64,000 nucleotides of DNA from Bacillota bacterium. GTDB taxonomy: Bacteria > Bacillota > Sulfobacillia > Thermaerobacterales > RSA17. The stretch covers positions 77,934 through 141,933 of the forward strand of contig PKRI01000002.1 of assembly GCA_017577485.1 (NCBI GenBank), given 5' to 3'. This document shows, in pieces, positions 16,262-24,165 of the stretch; position 1 is the first letter of the stretch, and every line of letters begins with the position of its first letter. Made by a program: the position numbers and the translations under genes. The notes under the pieces are model-generated. The model made no database searches and had not been told where the DNA came from. It saw only the letters and a list, made by a program, of their open reading frames with translations.

Positions 16262-16672
16262 TCAGGGCTGTTCACCGTCCTCGCCGTCGCCGACGATCAG
16301 GGTCCCCAGGTGTTCAGGATGGCCGGTGCCGCAGTAAACCGTGCAGTACATCGGAAACCGCCCGGGGCGGTCGGCCGTGAAGACGGCGGACGCGGCATCG
16401 CCCCGGGTCGCCACCAGGTTGATGCCGTACTCGCGGACGGCCAGGCCGTGGGCCACGTCTTCGGTGCGCAGCACCAGGCGCACCCGCTCACCCAGGCCGA
16501 CGCGGACGGTGTCGGGCGTGTAGGAGAACTGGCGGGCGGTGATCTCGATGGTGCGGTCCACCGGGACGGAGCCGTCGCCGGGGTCGCCGCCGCTTCCCGG
16601 CCGCCAGAAGGCGAGGGCGGCCAGCACCGCCGTCAGAGCCAGGGTCACGATGATCAGGCGCGATGATTTCAT
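16262..16672 (-). CDS. Membrane-anchored cupredoxin with CuA-like site
   Basis: A protein of 136 residues with an N-terminal anchor (LIIVTLALTAVLAALAFW) and a cytochrome-oxidase-subunit-II-like cupredoxin domain. The copper loop is YCTVYCGTGHPEHLG, preceded by the distal ligand His in DVAHGL. The spacing Cys-x3-Cys-x3-His matches CuA, but the residue three beyond the His, normally Met, is His. It probably carries or delivers electrons or copper outside the membrane. No oxidase subunit I is nearby. The ATG at 16672 has GGAGG 10 bases upstream. It is first in the three-gene run with the ZIP and propeller genes. Confidence 0.83.
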   Translation of the reverse strand: MKSSRLIIVTLALTAVLAALAFWRPGSGGDPGDGSVPVDRTIEITARQFSYTPDTVRVGLGERVRLVLRTEDVAHGLAVREYGINLVATRGDAASAVFTADRPGRFPMYCTVYCGTGHPEHLGTLIVGDGEDGEQP

Positions 16673-16778
16673 CTGCCGCGGTCCTCCGCCCATAGGGTTC
16701 AACGCGCACCGGCGGGTGCCTGCCCGGGGCGGCAGGGGCCGGCGCCTGCTGCAGCAAACCCCAGCGGCGGTGAGGTCC

Positions 16779-17489
16779 GTGACACCGGCGTTCAGGCGCG
16801 CCGCCATCTTCGGCAACGGCTACTGGGACGACGCCTACGCGGAGCGGCTCCGCGGCCTCCTGGAGGGCGGGGACCTGCTGCGGGTGGCGGCCGACGGCGG
16901 CATCCGGCTCTGGCAGCGGCTCGGGTACGTCCCCCACGTCCTGCTGGGGGACTTCGACTCGCTGTCGCCCGAGGAAGTGGGCGGCTGGGAAGCGGCCGGG
17001 GTCGAGGTGCTCCGCTACCCCGTGGCCAAGGACAAGAGCGACCTGGAACTGGCCCTGGACTACGCGGCCGCCCGCGGCGCCGCCTCTATCCTGCTGGCGG
17101 CGGTCACCGGCAGCCGCCTGGACCACTCCCTGGCCAACCTGTTCCTGGCCGCCCGCTTCGCCGCTCCCGACGTGGAGGTCACCGTGCTCACTCCCGGCGG
17201 CGCCGTCTACCCGGTGGTGGGCGGTGCCCAGGGGCCGGGCGCCCGGCGCCTGCCGGCGCGGCCCGGGGACGTGGTGGCCCTGCTGCCCGTGGCGGGGCCG
17301 GTGAAGGGGGTCACCACCCACAACCTCCGGTACGCCCTGCGGGATGCCGACCTGGCCTGGGGCAGCACCCTGCCCATCAGCAACGAGCCGCTGGCCGGGA
17401 TCATCGGCGTGGAGGTCCGCGAAGGCAGGCTCCTGGTCATCGTCGAACAGGGCGACAGGGAGGTGGCGCCGTGCGCATCGCAGTCCTGA
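16779..17489 (+). CDS. thiN: Thiamine pyrophosphokinase
   Basis: A protein of about 236 residues matching the ThiN/Tnr3 family, which makes thiamine diphosphate from thiamine and ATP. Diagnostic motifs are ADGGIRLWQRLGYVPHVLLGDFDS (here residues about 33-56), KDKSDLELAL, TGSRLDHSLANLFL and the C-terminal STLPISNE. The GTG at 16779 is preferred; an in-frame GTG at 16770 is possible. The 3' end overlaps pfkA by 19 bases, so they are co-transcribed. No TPP riboswitch was seen upstream. Confidence 0.9.
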   Translation: MTPAFRRAAIFGNGYWDDAYAERLRGLLEGGDLLRVAADGGIRLWQRLGYVPHVLLGDFDSLSPEEVGGWEAAGVEVLRYPVAKDKSDLELALDYAAARGAASILLAAVTGSRLDHSLANLFLAARFAAPDVEVTVLTPGGAVYPVVGGAQGPGARRLPARPGDVVALLPVAGPVKGVTTHNLRYALRDADLAWGSTLPISNEPLAGIIGVEVREGRLLVIVEQGDREVAPCASQS

Positions 17490-18427
17490 CGTCGGGGGGC
17501 GACGCCCCCGGCATGAACGCCGCCGTCCGGGCCGTGGTACGGCAGGCCGCCGCCGCCGGCCATGAAGTGTACGGCGTCCTCTTCGGCTTTGAAGGGCTGA
17601 TCCGCGGCCACATGGCGCCGCTGGGCCCGCGGGACGTGGGCGACATCGTCCACCGCGGCGGCACCATCCTGCGCACGGCCCGGTCCGACCGCTTCCGGAC
17701 CACGGAGGGCCGCCTGCAGGCCCTCAAGCGGCTGCGGGAAGCGGGCATCGAGGGCGTGGTGGTCATCGGCGGCGACGGCTCCATGGCCGGCGCCCTGGCC
17801 CTGCACCGGGCGGGCGTCCTCGTCTGCGGCGTCCCGGCCACCATCGACAACGACGTGCCCGGCAGCGACGTGGCCATCGGCTTCGATACCGCCGTCAACA
17901 CCGTGGTGGACGCCATCAACCGCATCCGCGACACGGCCAGTTCCCACGAGCGCACCTTCGTCGTCGAGGTCATGGGTCACTGGTCGGGCTGGATCGCGGC
18001 GGCGGCCGGCGTCGCCGGGGGCGCCGAAACGGTGCTGATTCCCGAGCGGACGCCGGACCTGGACGAGGTGTGCGCGCGCCTGGTGGAAGGTTTCCGGAAG
18101 GGCAAGAACCATTCGATCATTATCGTAGCGGAAGGTGTGGCGTCGGGCGCCGAGGTGGCCGAGCGCATCTCGCGGCGGACAGGCCTGGAGACCCGGGTCA
18201 CGGTCCTGGGCCACATCCAGCGGGGTGGGTCTCCCACCGCCGCTGACCGGCTGCTGGCGGCCCGCCTGGGGGCGGAGGCCGTCCTCTGCCTCACGGCCGG
18301 GCATGGGGCCCACCTGGTGGGCATCGAGGGCGGCCGGGTGGTGCACGTCGACCTGGAGGAGGCGCTGGCGCGGCCGCCCCGGAGCCCGGTGGACCTGGCG
18401 GACCTGGCCGAAGTCCTGGCCACCTGA
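17471..18427 (+). CDS. pfkA: 6-phosphofructokinase (ATP-type)
   Basis: A glycolytic enzyme of 318 residues, typical for bacterial PfkA. The N-terminus MRIAVLTSGGDAPGMNAAVR is canonical. GGDGS (about 100-104) has Gly where PPi-dependent enzymes have Asp, and the catalytic loop PATIDND (122-128) lacks the Lys of PPi enzymes, so ATP is the expected donor. The effector region follows at FVVEVMGHWSGWIA and LGHIQRGGSPTAADR. It is followed after 26 bases by pyk, the usual Firmicutes pair. Confidence 0.96.
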   Translation: MRIAVLTSGGDAPGMNAAVRAVVRQAAAAGHEVYGVLFGFEGLIRGHMAPLGPRDVGDIVHRGGTILRTARSDRFRTTEGRLQALKRLREAGIEGVVVIGGDGSMAGALALHRAGVLVCGVPATIDNDVPGSDVAIGFDTAVNTVVDAINRIRDTASSHERTFVVEVMGHWSGWIAAAAGVAGGAETVLIPERTPDLDEVCARLVEGFRKGKNHSIIIVAEGVASGAEVAERISRRTGLETRVTVLGHIQRGGSPTAADRLLAARLGAEAVLCLTAGHGAHLVGIEGGRVVHVDLEEALARPPRSPVDLADLAEVLAT

Positions 18428-18453
18428 CCTCGATCCTCCCGGGGGGATGACCC

Positions 18454-20226
18454 ATGCGGCGGACCAAGATCATCGCCACCATCGGCCCGGCCAGCGCCGA
18501 ACCGGCGACCCTGGACCAGTTGTTGCTGGCCGGCGTGGACGTGGTCCGCATCAACCTATCCCACGGCAGCGCCGATGATCACCGCCGCTACGTGGCCGCC
18601 GTGCGGGCCGCCGCCGAGCGCTGCGGCCGCCCCTTCACCGCCGTCCTCTTCGACACCCAGGGCCCCGAGGTCCGGGTAGGGACCATGCCCGAAGGCGGGC
18701 TGGACCTGCCCACCGGCGCGCGGCTGCGCCTGGTCGGCACCCACGATGCCGGAGCCCGGGCCGTGCTGGACGGCCCCGAGCCGGTGGTGCCCGTCAACTT
18801 CGCCGGGCTGGCCGAAGCGCTGGAACCCGGGGATCGGGTGCTGCTGGACGACGGCAACATCATCCTGCTGGTGGAAGACGTGGCAGGCGGCGGCGCGGCC
18901 TGCCGGGTGGAAGCCGGCGGCACCCTTCTCACCCGCAAGAAGGTGACCTTCCCGCGCCCGCCGGCCAACCTGCCCGCCCTAACCCCCGAGGACCTGGAAG
19001 GCCTCAGGCTGGCGGTGGAACTGGACGTGGACTTCGTGGCGGCGTCCTTCGTGCGCACCGCCGACGACGTGCTGGAGGTGCGCCGCGCCATCGAGAGCGA
19101 GGGGGGCCGCCAGGCGGTCATCGCCAAGATTGAAAACGCGGCCGGGGTCGAGCACCTGGACGAGATCCTGGAGGTGGCCGACGGGCTCATGGTGGCCCGC
19201 GGCGACCTTGGCGTGGAGATGCCTGCCGAGGAAGTGCCCATCCTGCAGAAGCGGCTGATCGCCGCCTGCAACCGCCGGGGGAAGCCGGCCATCACCGCCA
19301 CCCAGATGCTGGAGTCCATGGTGTCGCGCCCGCGCCCGACCCGGGCCGAGGCCAGCGACGTGGCCAACGCCATCTTCGACGGCACCGATGCCGTCATGCT
19401 GTCGGCGGAGACGGCCACGGGGCGGTATCCGGTGGAGGCGGTGCGGGTCATGGCCCGGATCGCCGAGCGGGCCGACCGGGCCCTGGCGGAAGGCGCCGGC
19501 CGCCGGCCCGTGGAGATCACGGCGGCCGCCACCGTGACCGACGCCATCAGCCACGCCTCCTGCAGCGTAGCCCGGGACCTGGGCGCCGCAGCCATCGTCA
19601 CGGCCACCCAGTCGGGCCACACGGCCCGGATGGTGGCCCGGCACCGCCCGCCCATGGCGGTGGTGGCGGCGACCCCGTCGCAGGAGGTGGCCCGCCGCCT
19701 GAGCCTGGTCTGGGGCGTGACGCCCGTCATCGTGCCCCAGACCGGCACGTCGGACCAGATGATGGAAGCGTCGCTGGCCGCGGCGGTGGAGGCGGGACTG
19801 GTCCAGCCCGGGGCCCTGGTGGTGCTGACCGCCGGCGTGCCCGTGGGGGTGGCGGGTACCACCAACCTGGTGCAGGTGACCACCGTGGCCAGCATCCTGG
19901 CCGACGGCATGGGCATCGGGCGCGGCAGCCGCGTGGGTTTCGCTCGGATCGCCGCCTCCGGCAGGCCGCCCCGCTTCTTCGCGCCGGGCGACGTGCTGGT
20001 GGTGCCCTCGGTGACTCCGGACCTGATGGACCTGGTGGCCAAGGCCGGCGCCCTGGTGGCGGAAGCGCCCGGCATGACCTCTGACGCCGCCGTGGCGGCG
20101 CTGCACTACAAGATCCCGGCTGTGGTCGGCGTCGAGCAGGCCACCCAGCGGATTCGGGATGGCGAGTTGGTGACGGTGGATGCCGGCATCGGCCGGGTGT
20201 ACCGCGGGCGGGTCAGCGTCCGCTGA
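18454..20226 (+). CDS. pyk: Pyruvate kinase with C-terminal PEP-utilizer domain
   Basis: A protein of 590 residues, the long Bacillus-type form. It starts RRTKIIATIGPAS, has the NLSHGS substrate motif, the metal/substrate run IAKIENAAGVEHLDEIL and the loop ARGDLGVEMP. The allosteric C-domain follows, then an extra domain at about 480-590 related to the phosphohistidine domain of PEP-using enzymes (GDVLVVPSVTPDLM and APGMTSDAAVAALHYKIPAV, shown in part) without the catalytic His. GGGGGGATG-type ribosome site precedes the ATG. Its stop overlaps the stop of the convergent spo0E-like gene by 14 bases. Confidence 0.96.
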   Translation: MRRTKIIATIGPASAEPATLDQLLLAGVDVVRINLSHGSADDHRRYVAAVRAAAERCGRPFTAVLFDTQGPEVRVGTMPEGGLDLPTGARLRLVGTHDAGARAVLDGPEPVVPVNFAGLAEALEPGDRVLLDDGNIILLVEDVAGGGAACRVEAGGTLLTRKKVTFPRPPANLPALTPEDLEGLRLAVELDVDFVAASFVRTADDVLEVRRAIESEGGRQAVIAKIENAAGVEHLDEILEVADGLMVARGDLGVEMPAEEVPILQKRLIAACNRRGKPAITATQMLESMVSRPRPTRAEASDVANAIFDGTDAVMLSAETATGRYPVEAVRVMARIAERADRALAEGAGRRPVEITAAATVTDAISHASCSVARDLGAAAIVTATQSGHTARMVARHRPPMAVVAATPSQEVARRLSLVWGVTPVIVPQTGTSDQMMEASLAAAVEAGLVQPGALVVLTAGVPVGVAGTTNLVQVTTVASILADGMGIGRGSRVGFARIAASGRPPRFFAPGDVLVVPSVTPDLMDLVAKAGALVAEAPGMTSDAAVAALHYKIPAVVGVEQATQRIRDGELVTVDAGIGRVYRGRVSVR

Positions 20227-20440
20227 CGTCCCCGTCGCCGTCCGGGGCGGGATCGTTCTTCAGCAGCCGGATGATCAACGCGTCCAGCTTGCGGCTGACG
20301 GCCAGGATGGCTTCGGGGGCCGCGTTGTTCTCGTGGAGCCGGTGTAGTTCCCGGCGCAGGCTCTCAATGCGGTCCCGGAGGGGCTGGCTGGCTTCGATCG
20401 TCAAGACATCCTCTCTAATCGGTGGAACCCGGCGACTCAT
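20213..20440 (-). CDS. Spo0E-like aspartyl-phosphate phosphatase
   Basis: A small helical protein of 75 residues, or 63 from the TTG at 20404. It has the Spo0E pattern IESLRRELHRLHEN followed by ILAVSRKLDALIIRLL, where SRKLD corresponds to the SQELD signature. Spo0E proteins dephosphorylate Spo0A-P and hold back sporulation. The ATG at 20440 has GAGG 5 bases upstream, but a near-consensus promoter overlaps that ATG, and the TTG at 20404 with AGAGAGG 5 bases upstream may be the true start. Convergent with pyk. Confidence 0.8.
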   Translation of the reverse strand: MSRRVPPIREDVLTIEASQPLRDRIESLRRELHRLHENNAAPEAILAVSRKLDALIIRLLKNDPAPDGDGDVSGR

Positions 20441-20467
20441 TCTATCCTCGGCTCCCGAAACTGTCAA
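20439..20467 (-). promoter_or_regulatory. Sigma-A-type promoter of the spo0E-like gene
   Basis: On the minus strand, TTGACA (20467-20462) is followed by 17 bases and TAGAAT (20444-20439), a perfect -35 and a five-of-six -10. It stands directly after the terminator of the upstream Gln-rich gene. Transcription would begin near 20432, downstream of the first possible ATG. Confidence 0.75.
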
Positions 20468-20483
20468 AGATGGTAAATGACTA

Positions 20484-20522
20484 AAATAAATGGCAGGACG
20501 CCCACCGGCGGCGGGCGCCCTG
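20484..20522 (-). terminator. Rho-independent terminator of the Gln-rich protein gene
   Basis: A 10-bp stem with one mismatch (CAGGGCGCCC / GGGCGTCCTG on the minus strand, 20522-20513 and 20503-20494) is followed by the T-rich run CCATTTATTTT. It lies 75 bases after the stop of the Gln-rich gene. Confidence 0.65.
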
Positions 20523-20597
20523 CTGCGGGCCGGTCCGTTGAAAAGGCGTGCCCGGCGAACCAGCGGCGGTGCCCAGGTCCAGCGGCGTGACCCGCCT

Positions 20598-21089
20598 TCA
20601 GCGGCCGAAACTGCCGGGACCCCACGGCGAGGGTCCCGCCGGCCGCTGGTCGGGAGCCTGCTGCAGGGTGGACGCATAGGGCCGGTACTGCTGGTGCAGC
20701 TGGAACTGCTGGGGCTGCTGCGGTTGCTGCGGCCACGACGGATACGGCTGCTGCGCCTGGTAAGGCTGCAGCGTCTGGAAGGACGGCCCGTACGGCTGCT
20801 GCTGCTGGTACGGCCGGTAAGGCTGATACGGCTGCTGCTGCTGGTACTGCGGGTACCGCTGCGGCGGCTGGTGCTGCTGGAACTGCTGGTACGGTTGGTG
20901 CTGCTGGTATTGCTGGAACTGTTGGAACTGCTGCGGCTGCTGGATGGGGAACTGGGAGCCGAAGGCCGGCGGGCTCTGTTGCTGCTGCCACGGCTGCTGT
21001 CCCGTCCACTGCTGCTGGATGTACGGCTGGTGCCCCCGCCCCTGCTGTTGGAAGACCGGGGCGGTGCCCTGCGCCGGCGTCTGCATCAC
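20598..21089 (-). CDS. Gln/Pro/Tyr-rich low-complexity protein
   Basis: A protein of 163 residues composed mostly of Gln, Pro, Tyr and Phe, with repeated units such as QPYQQ, QQFQQ, YQQHQPYQQ and QQPYGP. No signal peptide, membrane segment or known domain was found. The real-gene evidence is a strong GAGGAGGG ribosome site upstream, a terminator downstream, its own compositional bias on one frame, and no overlap with other genes. Similar composition is seen in spore coat or other self-assembling proteins, so a spore-surface role is a guess. GTG 21089 or ATG 21086 starts it. It follows tRNA-Leu on the same strand. Confidence 0.72.
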   Translation of the reverse strand: MMQTPAQGTAPVFQQQGRGHQPYIQQQWTGQQPWQQQQSPPAFGSQFPIQQPQQFQQFQQYQQHQPYQQFQQHQPPQRYPQYQQQQPYQPYRPYQQQQPYGPSFQTLQPYQAQQPYPSWPQQPQQPQQFQLHQQYRPYASTLQQAPDQRPAGPSPWGPGSFGR

Positions 21090-21161
21090 GCTTCATCCCT
21101 CCTCGCAATCTGCCGGTAGCGTGTGCCCGCCGGCACCGGCGCATTCAGCCCTTGACGGCGA

Positions 21162-21187
21162 AGCCCCACCGCGCGCGCGGTGGGGCT
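21162..21187 (-). terminator. Perfect 26-base palindromic hairpin after tRNA-Leu
   Basis: The sequence is a perfect inverted repeat with arms AGCCCCACCGCGC and GCGCGGTGGGGCT, 7 bases beyond the tRNA 3' end. No U run follows, so it may terminate weakly or act as a processing structure between the tRNA and the Gln-rich gene. Confidence 0.5.
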
Positions 21188-21193
21188 CTGCTG

Positions 21194-21276
21194 TGCCGGA
21201 GGTGGGATTCGAACCCACACGGTCCAGGACCACGGCATTTTGAGTGCCGCGAGTCTGCCAGTTCCTCCACTCCGGC
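21194..21276 (-). tRNA. tRNA-Leu (anticodon CAA)
   Basis: The minus strand folds as a class II tRNA. The acceptor stem is GCCGGAG pairing with CTCCGGC and the discriminator base is A. The D arm follows, then the anticodon stem CGGCA/TGCCG with loop CTCAAAA giving anticodon CAA (reads UUG). A variable arm of about 12 bases follows, then the T arm GTGGGTTCGAATCCCAC. The 3' CCA is not encoded. The long variable arm fits leucine. Confidence 0.95.
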
Positions 21277-21410
21277 GCTGCCGACGGCGCGGCCCGCCGT
21301 CGTGAAACCATGCTAGCACATCGGCCGCTGCGCCTTCAATTTGAGGGAGCCGCCGGGGACGCCGCGGCCCTCGGCGCCATAGCGTGAAGCCAGGGTGGGA
21401 GGCGACGGGC

Positions 21411-21971
21411 ATGAGCGAATCCGATGACAGGCCGCCGCGCCTGCGGGTCCTGATCACTTACGACGGAAGCGAGGGCGGCCAGCCGCCGCGCCGTCGTCCC
21501 CGGACGGCCGGACCGGGGCGGCCGCCGCTGCGGGCTATCGCCGGCGGCGGCTCGCAGGCGGATCCCGCTTCGCCCGCCACCGGCGGCGCCGAACCTGCGG
21601 GCAGTGCCGAACCGGCGGAGAGCGAGACGGCCGGGCGCCTGGCCGCCCTGACGTCGCGGGAGACGGCGGGCCGCCTGGCGGCGCTGGCCGGCGAGCTGCG
21701 GCAGATGAGTCACCGCCTGCGGGTAGCGGCGCAGCGCATCGACGATCTGGTGCTGGCCATGGCCACCCTGGAGGGCCTGGCCGACGGCGGGCCCGAAAAC
21801 CTCCTGGAATCCCTGGAAAGGTTCGGCTTCAGCGGCGAGGAACTGCGGTCGGCCCTGGCGCTGCTCAGCCTCCTGGCCGAAGGCCCGGACGAGGGACCGG
21901 CCGGCGGCGGGGGTCCCGGCGCGCCACACGATCCGGACCCCGATGGAAACCCCGACCCCGGCGGTTCGTAA
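21411..21971 (+). CDS. Hypothetical protein with duplicated TAGRLAAL motif
   Basis: A protein of 186 residues with no family I recognise. Residues 1-75 are Arg/Pro/Gly-rich and probably disordered. A helical middle contains a tandem duplication, ETAGRLAALTSR then ETAGRLAALAGELRQ, followed by a helix MSHRLRVAAQRIDDLVLAMA. A helical LESLERFGFSGEELRSALALLSLL segment and an acidic Asp/Pro/Gly tail end it. The ATG at 21411 has GGGAGG 8 bases upstream. It lies between tRNA-Leu and the sigma factor gene. Confidence 0.6.
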   Translation: MSESDDRPPRLRVLITYDGSEGGQPPRRRPRTAGPGRPPLRAIAGGGSQADPASPATGGAEPAGSAEPAESETAGRLAALTSRETAGRLAALAGELRQMSHRLRVAAQRIDDLVLAMATLEGLADGGPENLLESLERFGFSGEELRSALALLSLLAEGPDEGPAGGGGPGAPHDPDPDGNPDPGGS

Positions 21972-22087
21972 ATCCATGGCAGGAGGCGCTGAAACTGCCG
22001 GGCGGCGAGCTGGGGCCGCGCGCCGGGGGCGCGGTTGGGCTGCCTGGTCCCGCGGTGCTACAATGCCCGTGGGAGAGGAGTCGGCCG

Positions 22088-22756
22088 ATGACCAAACCCC
22101 TGGCCGGGGAACCTGCGGGCCCGGACGACAGCCTCCTCGTGCGGCGCGTCCGGGCCGGTGATCTTTCCGCCTTCGAAATCCTCGTGCGGCGCTATGAGCG
22201 CCGCGTTTACAGCCTGGCCATACGCTACTGCGGCGACCGTGAGGATGCCCGGGATCTGACCCAGGAAACCTTCGTGCGGGCTTTCCGGGCGCTTGACTCG
22301 TTCCGCGGCGATGCCACGTTTTCCACCTGGCTGCACCGCATCGCGGTCAACGTCTGCCTGGACGAACTGCGGCGCCGGCGCACCCGTCCCCAGGTCCACC
22401 TGGACGAACCCCTGCAGACCGACGACGGCGCGGCCGAGCGCCAGGTGGCCGCCGGCGACCCCGGCCCACAGCAGCATGTTGAGCAGAGGGAACTGGGCGA
22501 GGTCATCCGGCGGGAGATCGCCGCCCTGCCCGCCGAATACGCGGCAGTGGTCGTCCTGCGCGACCTGCAGGACCTGTCCTACGAGGAGATCGCCCAGGCG
22601 CTGGGCATTTCGCTGGGCACCGTCAAGTCCCGGCTCCACCGGGGCCGGGCGGCGTTGCGGGCGCGCTTCGAGGCGCTGGAACTTTTCCCTTCCACCCGCG
22701 TCGGTGGCAGTAAAGGCAGTAAAGAAGGAAATCAACCGGAACGGGGTGGGGTGTGA
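22088..22756 (+). CDS. ECF RNA polymerase sigma factor (SigW-like)
   Basis: A protein of 222 residues. Region 2 is clear in FEILVRRYERRVYSLAIRYC, DARDLTQETFVRAFRALDSF and TWLHRIAVNVCLDELRRRR. Region 4 is LPAEYAAVVVLRDLQDLSYE and IAQALGISLGTVKSRLHRGR. It directs RNA polymerase to stress or envelope regulons, the target being unknown. The ATG at 22088 has AGGAG 7 bases upstream. The stop is directly followed by the ATG of the anti-sigma gene, the classical sigma/anti-sigma pair. The last 25 residues are an unusual Gly/Ser/Lys-rich tail. Confidence 0.93.
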   Translation: MTKPLAGEPAGPDDSLLVRRVRAGDLSAFEILVRRYERRVYSLAIRYCGDREDARDLTQETFVRAFRALDSFRGDATFSTWLHRIAVNVCLDELRRRRTRPQVHLDEPLQTDDGAAERQVAAGDPGPQQHVEQRELGEVIRREIAALPAEYAAVVVLRDLQDLSYEEIAQALGISLGTVKSRLHRGRAALRARFEALELFPSTRVGGSKGSKEGNQPERGGV

Positions 22757-24073
22757 ATGCGTCGGCCCCATGTGGTCGACCAGTTGAGCCTGTACGCGGA
22801 CGGCATGCTTCCGGCCGACGAGGCCGAGCGCGTCCGCGCCCACCTGGCCGGTTGCGAGGAGTGCCGCGCCGAATGGGAGGCGCTGCAGCAGACCCTGGCG
22901 CTGCTGCGCTCGCTGCCCGGCGAAGAGCCGCCGGAAGATCTGGTGGAGTCCATCATGGCCCGGATCCGCGCCGAGGCCGGCGCGCCGCCGGCCAGGCACC
23001 GGATGGGCAAGGGGGCCCGCTGGGGCATGGCGGCGGCCGCGGCGGTGCTCCTGCTGCTGGCGGCGGGGATGCTGGCGGAGCGCCTGGGTCACCCCGACCT
23101 GTACATGGCCGGTGGTGCGCCGGAGCAGGCGGTGCAGCGCGATGCGGCCGGCGACGCCGCCGAGGGCCTGCCCACGGTCAGCGTGACCTCCACGCCGGCG
23201 CCGTCCCTGGCGGGCGACGCCGGGCCAGGCATCCAGGGGCGCCTGGCCGCCGAGGGCGCTCTCCCGGCGGAGGGCGCGGGCGGGGAAGCGCGCGACCCCA
23301 AGCAGCCGGCCATCGCTCAGCAGGAGGCCGGGACCGGCGTGGACCCGGCGGCCCAGCGGCGGGTGATCCAGAGTGCGACCATCTTCATGCGGGTCGAGGA
23401 TGTGGAAGGCACTTATCATCAGGTCATCGCCATGGCCGAGGCCGCCGGCGGCTACGCCCAGGAGGCGTCCCTCAGCAGCGACGGCATCGTCATCCCGCCG
23501 GTGCCGCGCGCGGAACCCGCGGAGGCCGCGCCGCCCCGGTCGGCTTACCTGGTGCTGCGGGTGCCCGCGGAGCGGCTGTCCCGGTTCACCAGCGACGTAA
23601 TGGCGCTGGCCGCGCCCGGTACCAGGCCGGACCTGCATACCAGCGCCACCGACATCACCACCGAGTACGTGGACGTCGAGGCGCGCATGCGCACCCTGCA
23701 GGCCAAGGAAGCGCGCCTGCTGGAGATCCTGGACCAGGCCCAGGGCGTCGAGGATCTGCTGGCGGTGGAGCGGGAGGTCTGGCAGACCCGGTCCGAGATC
23801 GAGTCCCTGCAGGCCCGCCTCGATACCTGGAACCGCCTGCTGGACCTGGCCACGCTGAACCTGACCCTGCAGGACGCCGGGGTCCGGCCGCCGGAACGCG
23901 ACCACGGCCTGGGCCAACGGCTGCTGCTGGCGCTCTACCAGGCTCTGGACTACCTGGTGGTCAGCATCGAAACCATGATCGTCGGCGCCGGCGTGGTCCT
24001 GCCGTGGGCGGTGCTGGCCATCATCGCCTGGCTGGCCCTGGCCCGGTGGCGGCGGCGCCGCGCGGCGCCGTAA
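22757..24073 (+). CDS. Anti-sigma factor with zinc-finger and DUF4349 domain
   Basis: A protein of 438 residues. The cytoplasmic zf-HC2/ZAS domain has the ligands in HLAGCEEC (about residues 29-36). A transmembrane segment follows at about 96-112. The outer part is a DUF4349 domain: FMRVEDVEGTYHQVIAMAEA, ATDITTEYVDVEARMRTLQ, a coiled coil at AKEARLLEILDQAQ and LLAVEREVWQTRSEIESLQ, then LNLTL. A second transmembrane region and basic end close it. It should hold the sigma factor at the membrane until a signal is sensed. It is immediately downstream of the sigma gene. Confidence 0.92.
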   Translation: MRRPHVVDQLSLYADGMLPADEAERVRAHLAGCEECRAEWEALQQTLALLRSLPGEEPPEDLVESIMARIRAEAGAPPARHRMGKGARWGMAAAAAVLLLLAAGMLAERLGHPDLYMAGGAPEQAVQRDAAGDAAEGLPTVSVTSTPAPSLAGDAGPGIQGRLAAEGALPAEGAGGEARDPKQPAIAQQEAGTGVDPAAQRRVIQSATIFMRVEDVEGTYHQVIAMAEAAGGYAQEASLSSDGIVIPPVPRAEPAEAAPPRSAYLVLRVPAERLSRFTSDVMALAAPGTRPDLHTSATDITTEYVDVEARMRTLQAKEARLLEILDQAQGVEDLLAVEREVWQTRSEIESLQARLDTWNRLLDLATLNLTLQDAGVRPPERDHGLGQRLLLALYQALDYLVVSIETMIVGAGVVLPWAVLAIIAWLALARWRRRRAAP

Positions 24074-24111
24074 CCCGACCGGCCCTTTTGCGCGTGCCGG
24101 CCGGTGCTGTA

Positions 24112-24126
24112 CCCTCGTAACGAGGG
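24112..24126. promoter_or_regulatory. Palindrome CCCTCGTAACGAGGG upstream of ccdA
   Basis: A 15-base inverted repeat with 7-base arms in the 92-base gap before ccdA. It is followed by GCAAACCCTTGC and by GAGATC...GATCTC, two more short inverted repeats. It could be an operator or leader hairpin for the redox operon; no factor can be named. Confidence 0.35.
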
Positions 24127-24165
24127 CAAACCCTTGCCCGAGAGAGATCGCCTCGGAGGGATCTC

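Noticed and set aside
16673..16778. A TPP riboswitch upstream of thiN
   Set aside because: Neither CUGAGA nor the pyrophosphate-binding consensus is present, and the gap is too short.
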